Of a DNA stretch of 61,309 nucleotides, positions 51,268 to 59,415 are shown piece after piece. Position numbers and translations under genes: made by a program. Source of the DNA: Deltaproteobacteria bacterium (lineage in GTDB: Bacteria; Desulfobacterota; Deferrisomatia; Deferrisomatales; JACRMM01); the NCBI GenBank assembly GCA_016214985.1, contig JACRMM010000060.1:1-61309 (forward strand). The letters are read 5' to 3'. Under the pieces are notes generated by a model. That model ran no database searches and was not told where the DNA came from. It worked only from the letters and a program-made list of their open reading frames with translations. Each line of letters begins with the position of its first letter. Position 1 is the first letter of the stretch.

Positions 51268-51822
51268 TCAGCCCTTGTTCAACTTCCGCGCCATCGTGTC
51301 CAGGACCTTCTGCATCCCGAACTTGTCCACGAGCTTTTCGAACCCGAGCTCGACCTCGCCCAATTTCCCCTCCTCGGCCACCTCTTCGACCTCCACCTCC
51401 TGCTCCTCGTACGTCAGGGCACCTGTGATGCACCACTGGACACAGAGGGGCTCTTTCTGAGGATCGTCGGCGTCCTCACACATGTCGCACTTGAGGGGAA
51501 GGCCCGAATCGGGCTCTTTGAAGAGATCCCTGGACGGGCAGGAAGCCCGGCAGAAGCTGCAGCTGGTGTACTCCTTCCCGTCGATCACGTAACTGCTCCG
51601 GCCGGCGCACTCGGCCGGGGCGTACTCGCCGGCGTACACGGGGAGATAGACGTCCTTCAGCGGGTCCCGAATGAGCCGGATCCTCGACCTCGCCGGGTTG
51701 TTGCTGCTGTACTTCGGTTTGGCGTGGAATGCCGAGCAGACCACCTCGCACGCCCGGCACCCGTTGCACTTGTCGAGGTCGATCTTGATCGTCTTGACCG
51801 TCTTCTTCTGCTTTTCGCGCAT
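51268..51822 (-). CDS. bamC: Class II benzoyl-CoA reductase subunit BamC
   Basis: This 184-residue polyferredoxin electron-transfer partner of BamB has [4Fe-4S] motifs CNGCRACEVVC near the N-terminus, SCSFCRASCP, CDMCED and CVQWC (HybA/AorB-like). In Geobacter BamC forms the stable BamBC core with the tungsten subunit. The C-terminal 60 residues are acidic and helical. It lies 50 bases after bamB. Confidence 0.93.
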   Translation of the reverse strand: MREKQKKTVKTIKIDLDKCNGCRACEVVCSAFHAKPKYSSNNPARSRIRLIRDPLKDVYLPVYAGEYAPAECAGRSSYVIDGKEYTSCSFCRASCPSRDLFKEPDSGLPLKCDMCEDADDPQKEPLCVQWCITGALTYEEQEVEVEEVAEEGKLGEVELGFEKLVDKFGMQKVLDTMARKLNKG

Positions 51823-51872
51823 AGCCGTTTCCGCCTGTCAGGGGGTCGCAGGTCTGTTTATGCGGACGTCTC

Positions 51873-53852
51873 TCAGGAGGCCGCGTCCTCGGTCCCGGTC
51901 AGGATCCCCCTCTTTCCGAGGTCGTCGGCGACGTCGCCCATCCCGAGGGTCTCGAGAGTCTGCTGGGTCGGGATGCCCTCGTTGTTCCAACCCTTGAAGC
52001 GGTAGTACGTATCCAGGAGGGTTTCTTCGAGCTCCGGGAACCTCTTCCGCCAATGATCCTCCGGCGGCTTCTCATCCGCCCTGCGCAGGCCCCGCCTCAC
52101 GTTGATGGCCCGAACGAGGTTTCGATTGCGCCTGTAGACGTTCTTCAGCCCCTCCTCGTCGATCTCGATGCCGGTGGCCGCGGAGATGAGGAGCGGGTAG
52201 TTGTGGATGTGGTACGGCGGCTTCAAGGGGAAGGACGACAGGCCCGCGCACATCCCGACGGCGTCGTCGATGTAGTGCATCATCTCCTGCCAATCCACGA
52301 TGTCCGTGGCGATCTCAGGAGTCGGATAGTACGGGTTCGAGTGCTCGCCGCGCAGTTCCCAGTCCAGGAAGTACTGCTTGAACTTCTCATCCGGGACCTG
52401 AATCCAGTCCTTTACGAAGTTCTCCTTTTCCTCCATGGTCGGGAAGGGTGCCTGAGGGAATTGGCCTTCGATCTGCGTTATGTTGGACTTCTCTCCGGTG
52501 CAGTACATGAGGTAGTAGACCGGGTTCAGCATCCCCAACTTCAAGGGAAGCTGCTCGTGCTTCTTGATATTGTTGTGGGCATACGCGGCGGCCCCCTTGC
52601 CGATCGCTTCGGCCGCCCAGTGGGTGCCATCGGCCAGCACGTCGCCGATCCCTTCCCGCCGCACGATCCGGTCCAGCAGCCAGTGGAACTTCCCCTCGTT
52701 GTCGGTCGGGCAGCCCGCGAAGTCGGCGTCCGTCAGGATGCCGGCCTCCAGGAGCTCGAAGGCGAAGGCCATGGTCTGCGGAACGGAGAAGGCGTCCACC
52801 CCGTACTCCGTGGCCTTCTGCGCGATCCTGAACCCGAAGTCCAGGTCGTCGACAAAGGCGGCCATCGCATACGTCAGCTTGGAGAAACACTTCATCATGT
52901 AGCTCGACAACCCGGGAACCGAGATGATCGCCCCGCACTTCATCGGGCAGTTGTAGCAGCTGATCAGCCGGGTCCGCACGGACAGCTGGACCTCTTTCCA
53001 CTTCTTCTCGATCTCGCCGTTCCAGAAGTCCTTCCGTCGGACCCTGGAGTTCCCCCACATGAAGTTCTCGGTGTGCCACTTCTCGTCGACGTGCAGCATC
53101 TCCTGCGGCGAGCCGAGCCCCTGGAGGATCGTCATGACGCCTTCGACGGGATTCTCCTCTCGAAACTGGATGTACTGGAGCACGTCGTTGCACTGCTTCA
53201 TGAAGTCCAGCGGCCTGGCGACGTTGATGTCCTTCGTGCCCCGCACGGCGATCGCCTTCACCCCCTTGTCGCCCATGACCGCGCCCAGCCCGAGCCGGCT
53301 GGCGCTCGAGCGGCCCTGCTCGATGGACGCCATGAAGACCCGGTTCTCACCGGCCAGCCCGATCGCCGCGACCTGGGCCTCGGGTTGGTTCAACTCCCTC
53401 CTGATGAGCTCCTGCGTCTCGACCGCCCCCTTGCCGTGAAGATGGTCGGCGTCGCGAAGCTCCACCTTGTCGTTGTGGATCCACAGGTAGACGAGCTTCG
53501 GAGACTTCCCGCGCAGGATGATCTTGTCGTAGCCCGCGTACTTCAACTCCGGCCCGAAGAACCCCCCCATCATGGAATAGCCCATCAGCTTGGTCTGGGG
53601 AGAGTAGGACGTCACGATCGTGCGGTTCGCGCCGGTTGCGGGAGTGCCGCACAGGAGGCCGGTCCCGAAGATGAGCAGGTTGTCGGGAGAGAACGGATCC
53701 GTCTCCGGGGGAACCCTGTCCCACAGGATCCGGGCGTTGGTGCCCAGGCCGCCCAGATGGAGCTCCGTCAACCTCGGATCAGAAACCACCCTGGCGATGT
53801 TTCCGCTGGACAGGTCGATCTCCAAGTTGAAACCAGTCTCTGCGTACCGCAT
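51873..53852 (-). CDS. bamB: Class II benzoyl-CoA reductase catalytic subunit BamB (tungsten)
   Basis: This 659-residue enzyme of the aldehyde:ferredoxin oxidoreductase family reduces benzoyl-CoA to cyclohexa-1,5-diene-1-carbonyl-CoA at a W-bis-pterin. The [4Fe-4S] ligands are in CYNCPMKC (Cys299, 302, 306). Glu251, His260 and Cys322 fall at the residue numbers I recall for the active-site acid pair and tungsten-ligand Cys of G. metallireducens BamB. The first gene of the operon, it starts at 53852 behind TAGGAGAAAG. No Sec codon lies here. Confidence 0.95.
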   Translation of the reverse strand: MRYAETGFNLEIDLSSGNIARVVSDPRLTELHLGGLGTNARILWDRVPPETDPFSPDNLLIFGTGLLCGTPATGANRTIVTSYSPQTKLMGYSMMGGFFGPELKYAGYDKIILRGKSPKLVYLWIHNDKVELRDADHLHGKGAVETQELIRRELNQPEAQVAAIGLAGENRVFMASIEQGRSSASRLGLGAVMGDKGVKAIAVRGTKDINVARPLDFMKQCNDVLQYIQFREENPVEGVMTILQGLGSPQEMLHVDEKWHTENFMWGNSRVRRKDFWNGEIEKKWKEVQLSVRTRLISCYNCPMKCGAIISVPGLSSYMMKCFSKLTYAMAAFVDDLDFGFRIAQKATEYGVDAFSVPQTMAFAFELLEAGILTDADFAGCPTDNEGKFHWLLDRIVRREGIGDVLADGTHWAAEAIGKGAAAYAHNNIKKHEQLPLKLGMLNPVYYLMYCTGEKSNITQIEGQFPQAPFPTMEEKENFVKDWIQVPDEKFKQYFLDWELRGEHSNPYYPTPEIATDIVDWQEMMHYIDDAVGMCAGLSSFPLKPPYHIHNYPLLISAATGIEIDEEGLKNVYRRNRNLVRAINVRRGLRRADEKPPEDHWRKRFPELEETLLDTYYRFKGWNNEGIPTQQTLETLGMGDVADDLGKRGILTGTEDAAS

Positions 53853-54659
53853 GGCTTTCTCCTATCAGACCTGATCTTGGCAAACCGCTCGCAGCATACG
53901 ATGGGAGCTTGCGGCCGAGTGTCGATGAGATCGGAGCACCCGAAGCCGACGAACTCGAAGAGCGACGGCACGTCCGACCTGCCTGCTAAGGGCCCGACAC
54001 CGGCCGGGCGGATTCGGCGCGGTACTCCAAGAGAGAGGTCCCGGCTGGGTTGCGCCAAAGCAACGGCCGTGCCAAGGGGGCGGGGGCAGCGGGAAGGGGC
54101 CCCGGGCGGAAGGGCTGCGAGGTGGGCCGTCGCCGGCTGGCCGAAGGGACGGGCGGGCGCGCGCTCGGGAGATGGGTGGATTTTGATCAGCCCGCGCCCA
54201 AATCCGGTAAAGAGCAACCTAGCGCGACGGCATCGGCGGAACTCGGGGGCTCGCGAGGAGGGGCCCGAGGGTTCAGGGGCGGGGGACTCCGGGGATCGGT
54301 CGCGGCGGTCGGCAGGGCTCGCGTTCTCCGAGCGTCCCTAGAGGGGACGGCCGGGGCCAGGAGCCTGTGGTCTCCCGAGGTCAATCTTTACCGATGCGCC
54401 CGGAAAATCCACCAACTCCCGTGCCCGGAGGCACACCCGGGCCGGTGCCCCTTCCGAGAAGGGGTGGGGAAGGGGCGGGCGACGCGAGAGGTTGCGGGTT
54501 CGTTGTCGACTGTGGCACGGCCATTGCTCGGCGCTGGGGCGAGCGGTGACTCTGCCCGGAGGAGTTGATCGGAGGGGTGGGGAGAGACCGCGGTCCGCGC
54601 CGAAGGAAGAGGGCAGCGCGCCGGGGGGCGCGCCGCGCAAGACCAGGGAAGACGAGACC
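53853..54659. other. Long divergent region between the two benzoyl-CoA gene sets
   Basis: These 807 bp separate bamB (minus) from the ATPase pair (plus) and must hold both promoters. Frames open here are GC-rich and protein-unlike. A small hairpin (CCCCTT/AAGGGG near 54447-54463) and a GC-rich leader are visible. I find no clear sigma-70 or sigma-54 boxes, no RNA gene and no remnant of reductase subunits. Regulation of both aromatic gene sets probably occurs here. Confidence 0.4.
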
Positions 54660-55538
54660 ATGGTGACCGCCGGGATCGACGTCGGCAGCAAGAACAGTAA
54701 GGTGGTCATTTTGAAGGACGGCCGGGTGGCGGCTCGGGCGATCGGTTCGAGTGGCTTCGAGCAGAGTGTGGTGGTCCGGGAACTCTTGCAGCAGGCCTTG
54801 AAGGAAGCGGGTCTTGAGCGCGGGGACGTGGCACACATGAGCGCCACCGGCGTGGGCCGAAACGTCCTGGAGTTCGCCGACTCGAGCGTCACGGACGTCA
54901 CGGCCGCTGCCCGCGGCGCCAACTTGCTGTACCCGGGCGCCACGACGGTGGTGGAGGTGGGCGCCGAGGAGAGCCGCGGCATCAAGACGGACGGCAAGGG
55001 CAGAGTTCTGGACTCCGCGGTCAACGAGAGGTGCGCGGCGGGCTCCGGGAGCTTTACGGAGTCCATGGCCCGCGCGCTGGGGATGAGTCTCACCGAGTTC
55101 GCGCAGAAGAGCCTGGAGAGCAGCGTCAAGATCCCCATGAACGCCCAGTGCACGGTCTTCGCCGAGAGCGAGGTGGTTTCGCTCATGCACTCCGGCACGG
55201 AGAAGAAGGACATCTCCCGGGCGGTGCACGACGCGATCGCGAGTCGTGTGGCGTCCATGGTGCGCCGCGTCAAGCTCGAGGGCGACGTGGTGCTCCTCGG
55301 CGGGCTCGCGTACAACCCGGGCTTCGTGAGGAGTCTCCAGGACAACCTGAAGGTGGAAGAGCTCAAGATCCCGGAGGCTCCGGAGTTCGTGGACGCGCTC
55401 GGTGCGGCCGTCGTCGCGGCGGAGCGAGCGGTGGCCCAACCCCCGCCACAGTCTGCGCCGAGAGAGAGAAATGGGAGATGCCTGAGCAGAAGAAAGAGTT
55501 CTGGCGCTGGGAAGAGGGCTGCGTTGTCGACCCTGTGA
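54660..55538 (+). CDS. bzdP: BadF/BadG/BcrA-family ATPase, benzoyl-CoA reductase activator type
   Basis: This 292-residue ASKHA-fold ATPase is like the small ATPase subunits of class I benzoyl-CoA reductase. The nucleotide loop is AGIDVGSKNSKVVIL, and the interface cluster Cys lie in NERCAAGSGSFTESM and NAQCTVFAESEVVSL. It would bind a [4Fe-4S] cluster between two such subunits and use ATP to lower the reduction potential. It starts at 54660 (GGGAAG site) and its 3' end overlaps the next ATPase by 61 bases. No BzdN/O-type reductase subunits are in the window, so the partner is unclear; 2-hydroxyacyl-CoA dehydratase activation is an alternative. Confidence 0.8.
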   Translation: MVTAGIDVGSKNSKVVILKDGRVAARAIGSSGFEQSVVVRELLQQALKEAGLERGDVAHMSATGVGRNVLEFADSSVTDVTAAARGANLLYPGATTVVEVGAEESRGIKTDGKGRVLDSAVNERCAAGSGSFTESMARALGMSLTEFAQKSLESSVKIPMNAQCTVFAESEVVSLMHSGTEKKDISRAVHDAIASRVASMVRRVKLEGDVVLLGGLAYNPGFVRSLQDNLKVEELKIPEAPEFVDALGAAVVAAERAVAQPPPQSAPRERNGRCLSRRKSSGAGKRAALSTL

Positions 55539-56356
55539 AGGACTGGCGCAAGGCGGAGGTCATCAGCATGGGGATCGACGTGGGGAGCGTCAGCTCCGAG
55601 GCCCTGGTGTGCCTCGACGGCGAGCTCTACGCGTACAACACGGTGCGCACCCAAGCCAACTCCCCCGACTCGGCGCAGAGCGCCGTGAAGGGGCTCTTCG
55701 AGAAGACGGGGCTCAAGTTCGAGGACGTCCACTACACGGTAGGCACGGGGTACGGCCGCGTGAACATCCCCTTCGCCAACAAGGCCGTCACCGAGATCGC
55801 CTGCCACGGTCGCGGCGCCCACTACCTGGCCGGCCCCACGGTTAGGACGATCCTCGACATGGGCGGTCAGGACTGCAAGGCGATCCACATCGACGACAAG
55901 GGGAAGGTGACGAACTTCCTCATGAACGACAAGTGCGCGGCCGGCACGGGCCGCGGCATGGAGGTGATCGCGGACCTCCTCGAGGTCCCGATCGAGGAGT
56001 TGGGCGCGCGTTCCTACGACGTCGAGGAAGAGCCCCCCTCGGTTTCCGACGTGTGCGTCGTGTTCGCCAAGAGCGAGGCCATGGCCAAGCTCAAGGAGGG
56101 GTGGAGCAAGAACAAGGTGATCGCCGCCTACTGCCGCGCCATGGCGGAACGGGTCTCGGCCCTGCTGGAGCGGATCGGCGTGGAGCCTGACTTCCTCATC
56201 ACCGGCGGGATCTCGAAGAACAGCGGCATCACCCGCCGCGTCGAGAGAAGGATCGGTTTCGAGGCGTTGAAGACGACCGTCGACGCGCAGGTTGCCGGTG
56301 CGCTGGGGGCGGCCCTCTTCGGACACACGCTGTATCGGAAGGAAACGAAGAAGTAG
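55478..56356 (+). CDS. bzdQ: Second BadF/BcrA-family ATPase
   Basis: This 292-residue protein is the companion to the preceding ATPase, in the order of the bzdPQ pair of Azoarcus. After a 30-residue N-terminus (MPEQKKEFWRWEEGC) comes the nucleotide loop MGIDVGSVSSEALV. Then TGYGRVNIPFAN, the cluster Cys in NDKCAAGTGRGMEVI and VSDVCVVFAKSEAMA, and LITGGISKNSG. The pair should form the ATP-hydrolysing heterodimer. Start is at 55478 (GGGAG site), inside the end of the previous gene. Confidence 0.82.
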   Translation: MPEQKKEFWRWEEGCVVDPVKDWRKAEVISMGIDVGSVSSEALVCLDGELYAYNTVRTQANSPDSAQSAVKGLFEKTGLKFEDVHYTVGTGYGRVNIPFANKAVTEIACHGRGAHYLAGPTVRTILDMGGQDCKAIHIDDKGKVTNFLMNDKCAAGTGRGMEVIADLLEVPIEELGARSYDVEEEPPSVSDVCVVFAKSEAMAKLKEGWSKNKVIAAYCRAMAERVSALLERIGVEPDFLITGGISKNSGITRRVERRIGFEALKTTVDAQVAGALGAALFGHTLYRKETKK

Positions 56357-56404
56357 ACGCGCGTCTTCGCGCGAACCGGGGGACCGATTCCGAGGGAGTC
56401 CGTC

Positions 56405-56674
56405 ATGGCCGATGCGAGAAACCTTTGTGCCGAGGGCTGGACGCGCCAGAACGTGGCGTCGGAGCCGCGCCTGTCCGAGGCGGTCGAGACCTACGAGTCC
56501 CTAGGCTTCGAGGTGCTCCTGGTGCCGGTGCTCCAGGAGTGCGCCTCGGAGGGCGAAGCGGGCCGTTGCACGGCCTGCTTCGGGGCAGACGAGAATCCCG
56601 ACCGCTACCAGGTCATCTACACTCGGCGCAGGGCGAGTGCGGCGGGCCGCGGCGAGGAACCGTCGGACGCCTAG
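56405..56674 (+). CDS. Small Cys-containing protein of unknown function
   Basis: This 89-residue protein starts at 56405 behind GGGAG. It has a possible strand (GFEVLLVPVL) and four Cys: CAEG, QECA and the pair CTAC. A tail of basic and acidic residues follows. I do not recognise a family. Its place between the ATPase pair and a GNAT enzyme in an aromatic-degradation operon suggests an accessory role, perhaps metal or cluster binding, but this is only a guess from the Cys residues. Confidence 0.65.
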   Translation: MADARNLCAEGWTRQNVASEPRLSEAVETYESLGFEVLLVPVLQECASEGEAGRCTACFGADENPDRYQVIYTRRRASAAGRGEEPSDA

Positions 56675-56698
56675 GACGGTCCCGAAGAGGGGAACCTC

Positions 56699-57148
56699 AT
56701 GAGTTTGGAGATCACAGTTCGCGTGCTGAGGCCGACCGATCTCGAGGCGGTCGTGGCCATCGACGAGAAGATCACGGGCAACTCCCGGCCGGAGTACTAC
56801 CGGCACAAGCTTGACGTGGCCAACCTCCACGACGCTCAGATCAACGCGTCCCTCGTCGCGGAGGCGGAGGGCAGGGTGGTCGGTTTCCTGATCGGCACTC
56901 TCTTCTTTGGCGAGTTCGGCATCCCCGAGACCTCGGCCCTGGTAGACTCCCTGGGCGTGGACCTGGGCTACCAGGACCGGGGCGTGGGCGCTGCGCTCTT
57001 CGACCAGTTCCGCAGCAACATGAAGGCGGCCCAGGTCGATCGCATCTACACTCTTGTGGAGTGGAAGGATTTCGGGCTCTTGAAGTTCTTCGGCAACATG
57101 GGATTTTTGCCGAGCCGCCGCCTCAGCCTCGAGTGCCCGGTTCGGTAG
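56699..57148 (+). CDS. GNAT family N-acetyltransferase
   Basis: This 149-residue acetyltransferase of the GNAT fold has VRVLRPTDLEAVVAIDEK at the start, the acetyl-CoA loop LGYQDRGVGAALFDQF (the Q/RxxGxG/A motif reads YQDRGVGAA) and a closing FFGNMGFLPSRRL. GNAT genes occur in several anaerobic aromatic clusters and could acetylate CoA ligases, as with benzoate-CoA ligase BadA in Rhodopseudomonas. The target here is unknown. It lies 24 bases after the small Cys protein. Confidence 0.88.
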   Translation: MSLEITVRVLRPTDLEAVVAIDEKITGNSRPEYYRHKLDVANLHDAQINASLVAEAEGRVVGFLIGTLFFGEFGIPETSALVDSLGVDLGYQDRGVGAALFDQFRSNMKAAQVDRIYTLVEWKDFGLLKFFGNMGFLPSRRLSLECPVR

Positions 57149-57199
57149 CGGGGACGGAGCGGTCGCGAGGTCGGCCGCTGCGACGGGGCGACGTTTGGA

Positions 57200-57225
57200 A
57201 GGCCCCGATCCAGGGATCGGGGCCT
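57200..57225. terminator. Near-perfect palindrome after the GNAT gene
   Basis: A 12-bp perfect inverted repeat (57200-57211 with 57214-57225, arms AGGCCCCGATCC/GGATCGGGGCCT) with only two bases between lies 52 bp after the GNAT stop and 102 bp before the thiolase. As RNA it would form a strong hairpin (with a larger loop), possibly a terminator or processing site; as DNA it could be an operator for a dimeric regulator. Confidence 0.5.
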
Positions 57226-57326
57226 GGGTGAAGGAGCTCCGGGCCGGCCGTTGCCGTCCCGGCCGATTGGAGGACCGAATTCGAGTGGCTGACGGCGGAG
57301 CGCCGGCGGCGAAAGGAGGAGTCATC

Positions 57327-58520
57327 GTGCGGGAACTCAAGGATGTCGTCTTCGTGAGCGCGGTTCGCACCCCCATGGGCCGCTTCGGCGGGACCCTGAA
57401 GGACGTCAAGGTCTATGACCTTGCCTCCTTCCCCATCCGGGAGGCGCTGCGCCGGGCCCAGGTGTCCGGAGACGAGGTGGACGACGCCATCATCGGGTCC
57501 TGCCGCCAGGCGGGCAACTACGTGAACCCGGCCCGGACCGCGGCCCAGAGGGGCGGCTGCGGCCCGCGGGTGCCGGGCGTCACCATCAACAAGGCGTGCC
57601 CGGCGGGGATGAAGGCGGTGAGCCTGGCGACCCAGCTGATCCAGGTGGGCCAGGCCGAGGTCGTCCTCGCGGGAGGCATGGAGAGCATGTCCACGATCCC
57701 CCACCTCGTGCGGGGGTATCGCTGGAAGGGGTTCGGCCTGGGCCCGGTGACGCTGGACGACGGGTGGAGCGACTCCCACGATCCGGTGGCCGACCTTTCC
57801 ATGGGGTTGACGGCCGAGAACCTGGTGGAGAAGTACGGGCTCACCCGCGCCGAGATGGACGAGTTCGCGGCGGCGAGCCACCAGAAGGCGGGCCGGGCCC
57901 AGAAGAACGGGTGGTTCGACGAGCAGATCACCCCGGTCGTGCTCCCCGCGCAGGGCAAGCAGCCGGAGGTGGTGTTCGCCAAGGACGAGTCGATCCGCCA
58001 CGAGGTGGACACCGCGGCCATGGCCAAGCTCGCGCCGGCCTTCAAGAAGGACGGGTCGGTGACGGCCGGCAACTCCTGCGGCCTCACGGACGGCGCGGCG
58101 TTCCTGGTCGCCATGTCCCGGGCCGAGGCAGCGCGGCGGGGCCTGACGCCGCTCTTCTCCGTGGTCGACTACACCCAGACGGCGGTGGACGGGACCGTGA
58201 TGGGAGAAGGCCCCGGGGTGGCCATCCCGAAGGTGCTCCAGCGAGCGGGGATGGCGCTCGCCGACATGGACCTGATCGAGGTGAACGAGGCCTTCGCGGC
58301 GCAGATCCTCGCCAACGAGCGGATGCTGGGCTGGGACCGGGCCCGGCTCAACGTTCACGGCGGGGCGATCGCCCTGGGGCACCCGACCGGCTGCTCCGGC
58401 GCCCGGATCCTGGTGTCCCTGTATTACGCGCTGAAGGGCCTCGACAAGGAACTCGGGGTCGCAGCGATCTGCGGCGGCGGCGGGTCGACCATGGCGATGA
58501 TCATCAAGAGAGAAAACTAA
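57327..58520 (+). CDS. Acetyl-CoA acyltransferase (thiolase)
   Basis: This 397-residue thiolase is taken from GTG 57327 behind AAAGGAGGA. The active-site Cys is in NKACPAGMKAV, His in LGHPTGCSGARI and the second Cys in AICGGGGSTMAM. It is full length for the family. It would split 3-oxoacyl-CoA intermediates in the lower benzoyl-CoA pathway (after ring cleavage to 3-hydroxypimelyl-CoA) with the SDR enzyme encoded next. Confidence 0.93.
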   Translation: MRELKDVVFVSAVRTPMGRFGGTLKDVKVYDLASFPIREALRRAQVSGDEVDDAIIGSCRQAGNYVNPARTAAQRGGCGPRVPGVTINKACPAGMKAVSLATQLIQVGQAEVVLAGGMESMSTIPHLVRGYRWKGFGLGPVTLDDGWSDSHDPVADLSMGLTAENLVEKYGLTRAEMDEFAAASHQKAGRAQKNGWFDEQITPVVLPAQGKQPEVVFAKDESIRHEVDTAAMAKLAPAFKKDGSVTAGNSCGLTDGAAFLVAMSRAEAARRGLTPLFSVVDYTQTAVDGTVMGEGPGVAIPKVLQRAGMALADMDLIEVNEAFAAQILANERMLGWDRARLNVHGGAIALGHPTGCSGARILVSLYYALKGLDKELGVAAICGGGGSTMAMIIKREN

Positions 58521-58521
58521 C

Positions 58522-58560
58522 CTGTCGGACCCGTCCGACGGGTCTGACGCGTCCGACCTG
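58522..58560. repeat. Short degenerate tandem repeat (GTCCGAC type)
   Basis: Four imperfect units of about ten bases based on GTCYGACSSG fill the spacer between the thiolase and the dehydrogenase genes. It is one of several unrelated short tandem repeats in spacers of this window. Confidence 0.5.
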
Positions 58561-58577
58561 TTAACGGAGGAGGCGAA

Positions 58578-59324
58578 ATGATTGATCTGTCTGGAAAAGT
58601 AGCCGTCGTCACCGGGGGAACGCGCGGCATCGGCGCCGAAATCGTCCGCACGCTGGCGCGGCAGGGGGCGGACGTGGCCCTGAACTACCGGAAGAGCGTC
58701 GACGAGGCGGCCGCCATGGTGAAGGAGGTGGAAGCCCTGGGACGGCGTGCGCTCGCCGTGCAGGCCGACGTGGGAAGCTTCGCCGACGCCCAGCGCATGG
58801 TCCAGGACGTGGTGGAAAAGCTCGGCGCGCTTCACATCCTCGTGACCAATGCCGGGATGAACTGGGACGGCGTGCTCTGGAAGATGACCGAGGAGCAGTT
58901 CGACCGCGTGATCGAAGTGGACCTCAAGGGAACCTTCAACTACCTCAGGGCCGCGGCCGCGGTGTTCAAGGAGCAGGGGTGGGGGAGGTTCATCTCCATC
59001 ACGTCCATCAACGGATTGCGGGGTAAGTTCGGCCAGACCAACTACTCGGCCGCCAAGGCGGGGGTGATCGGGCTGACCAAGGCCGCGGCCAAGGACCTGG
59101 GCAAGTTCGGCGTCACGTGCAACTCGGTGGCACCGGGCTTCATCCTGACCGAGATGGGAGAGAGCATGCCCGCGGAGTTCCGGGACGCGGCGATCCAGGA
59201 GTCGGCCGTCAAGCGGGCCGGCAAGTCCGAGGACGTAGCGGGGCTCGTCGCGTTCCTGGCCTCGGACTGGGGCCGCCACATTACCGGCGAAGTCATCAAG
59301 GTGGACGGGGGACAGTATATTTAG
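58578..59324 (+). CDS. SDR 3-hydroxyacyl-CoA/3-oxoacyl dehydrogenase (FabG-like)
   Basis: This 248-residue short-chain dehydrogenase begins with the cofactor loop VVTGGTRGIGAEIV, then VTNAGMNWDG and the catalytic set Ser (SITSINGLRG), Tyr and Lys (NYSAAKAGV). It resembles FabG; within this operon it more probably oxidises a 3-hydroxyacyl-CoA of the pimelyl-CoA branch than acts in lipid synthesis. The start at 58578 follows GGAGGAGG. Confidence 0.9.
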   Translation: MIDLSGKVAVVTGGTRGIGAEIVRTLARQGADVALNYRKSVDEAAAMVKEVEALGRRALAVQADVGSFADAQRMVQDVVEKLGALHILVTNAGMNWDGVLWKMTEEQFDRVIEVDLKGTFNYLRAAAAVFKEQGWGRFISITSINGLRGKFGQTNYSAAKAGVIGLTKAAAKDLGKFGVTCNSVAPGFILTEMGESMPAEFRDAAIQESAVKRAGKSEDVAGLVAFLASDWGRHITGEVIKVDGGQYI

Positions 59325-59325
59325 C

Positions 59326-59396
59326 CATCAGCGGTCAGCATGCGGCGATCCGTCAGAGCCGGGGTTGCCTTCGAGCTGAACGCTGATCGCTGAATG
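59326..59396. repeat. Inverted heptamer repeat (CGRTCAG type)
   Basis: The left arm (59326-59339, CATCAGCGGTCAGC) and the right arm (59375-59396) are built from the same heptamer, CGATCAG or close variants, in opposite orientation, so the transcript can fold back. It fills the spacer between the SDR gene and bamR. Confidence 0.5.
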
Positions 59397-59415
59397 CCAA
59401 CCCAAAGGAGGAACC

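Noticed and set aside
54050..54568. Plus-strand frame of 172 codons before bzdP
   Set aside because: Gly/Arg-rich, with no domain and no ribosome site; it looks like an open frame by composition only.
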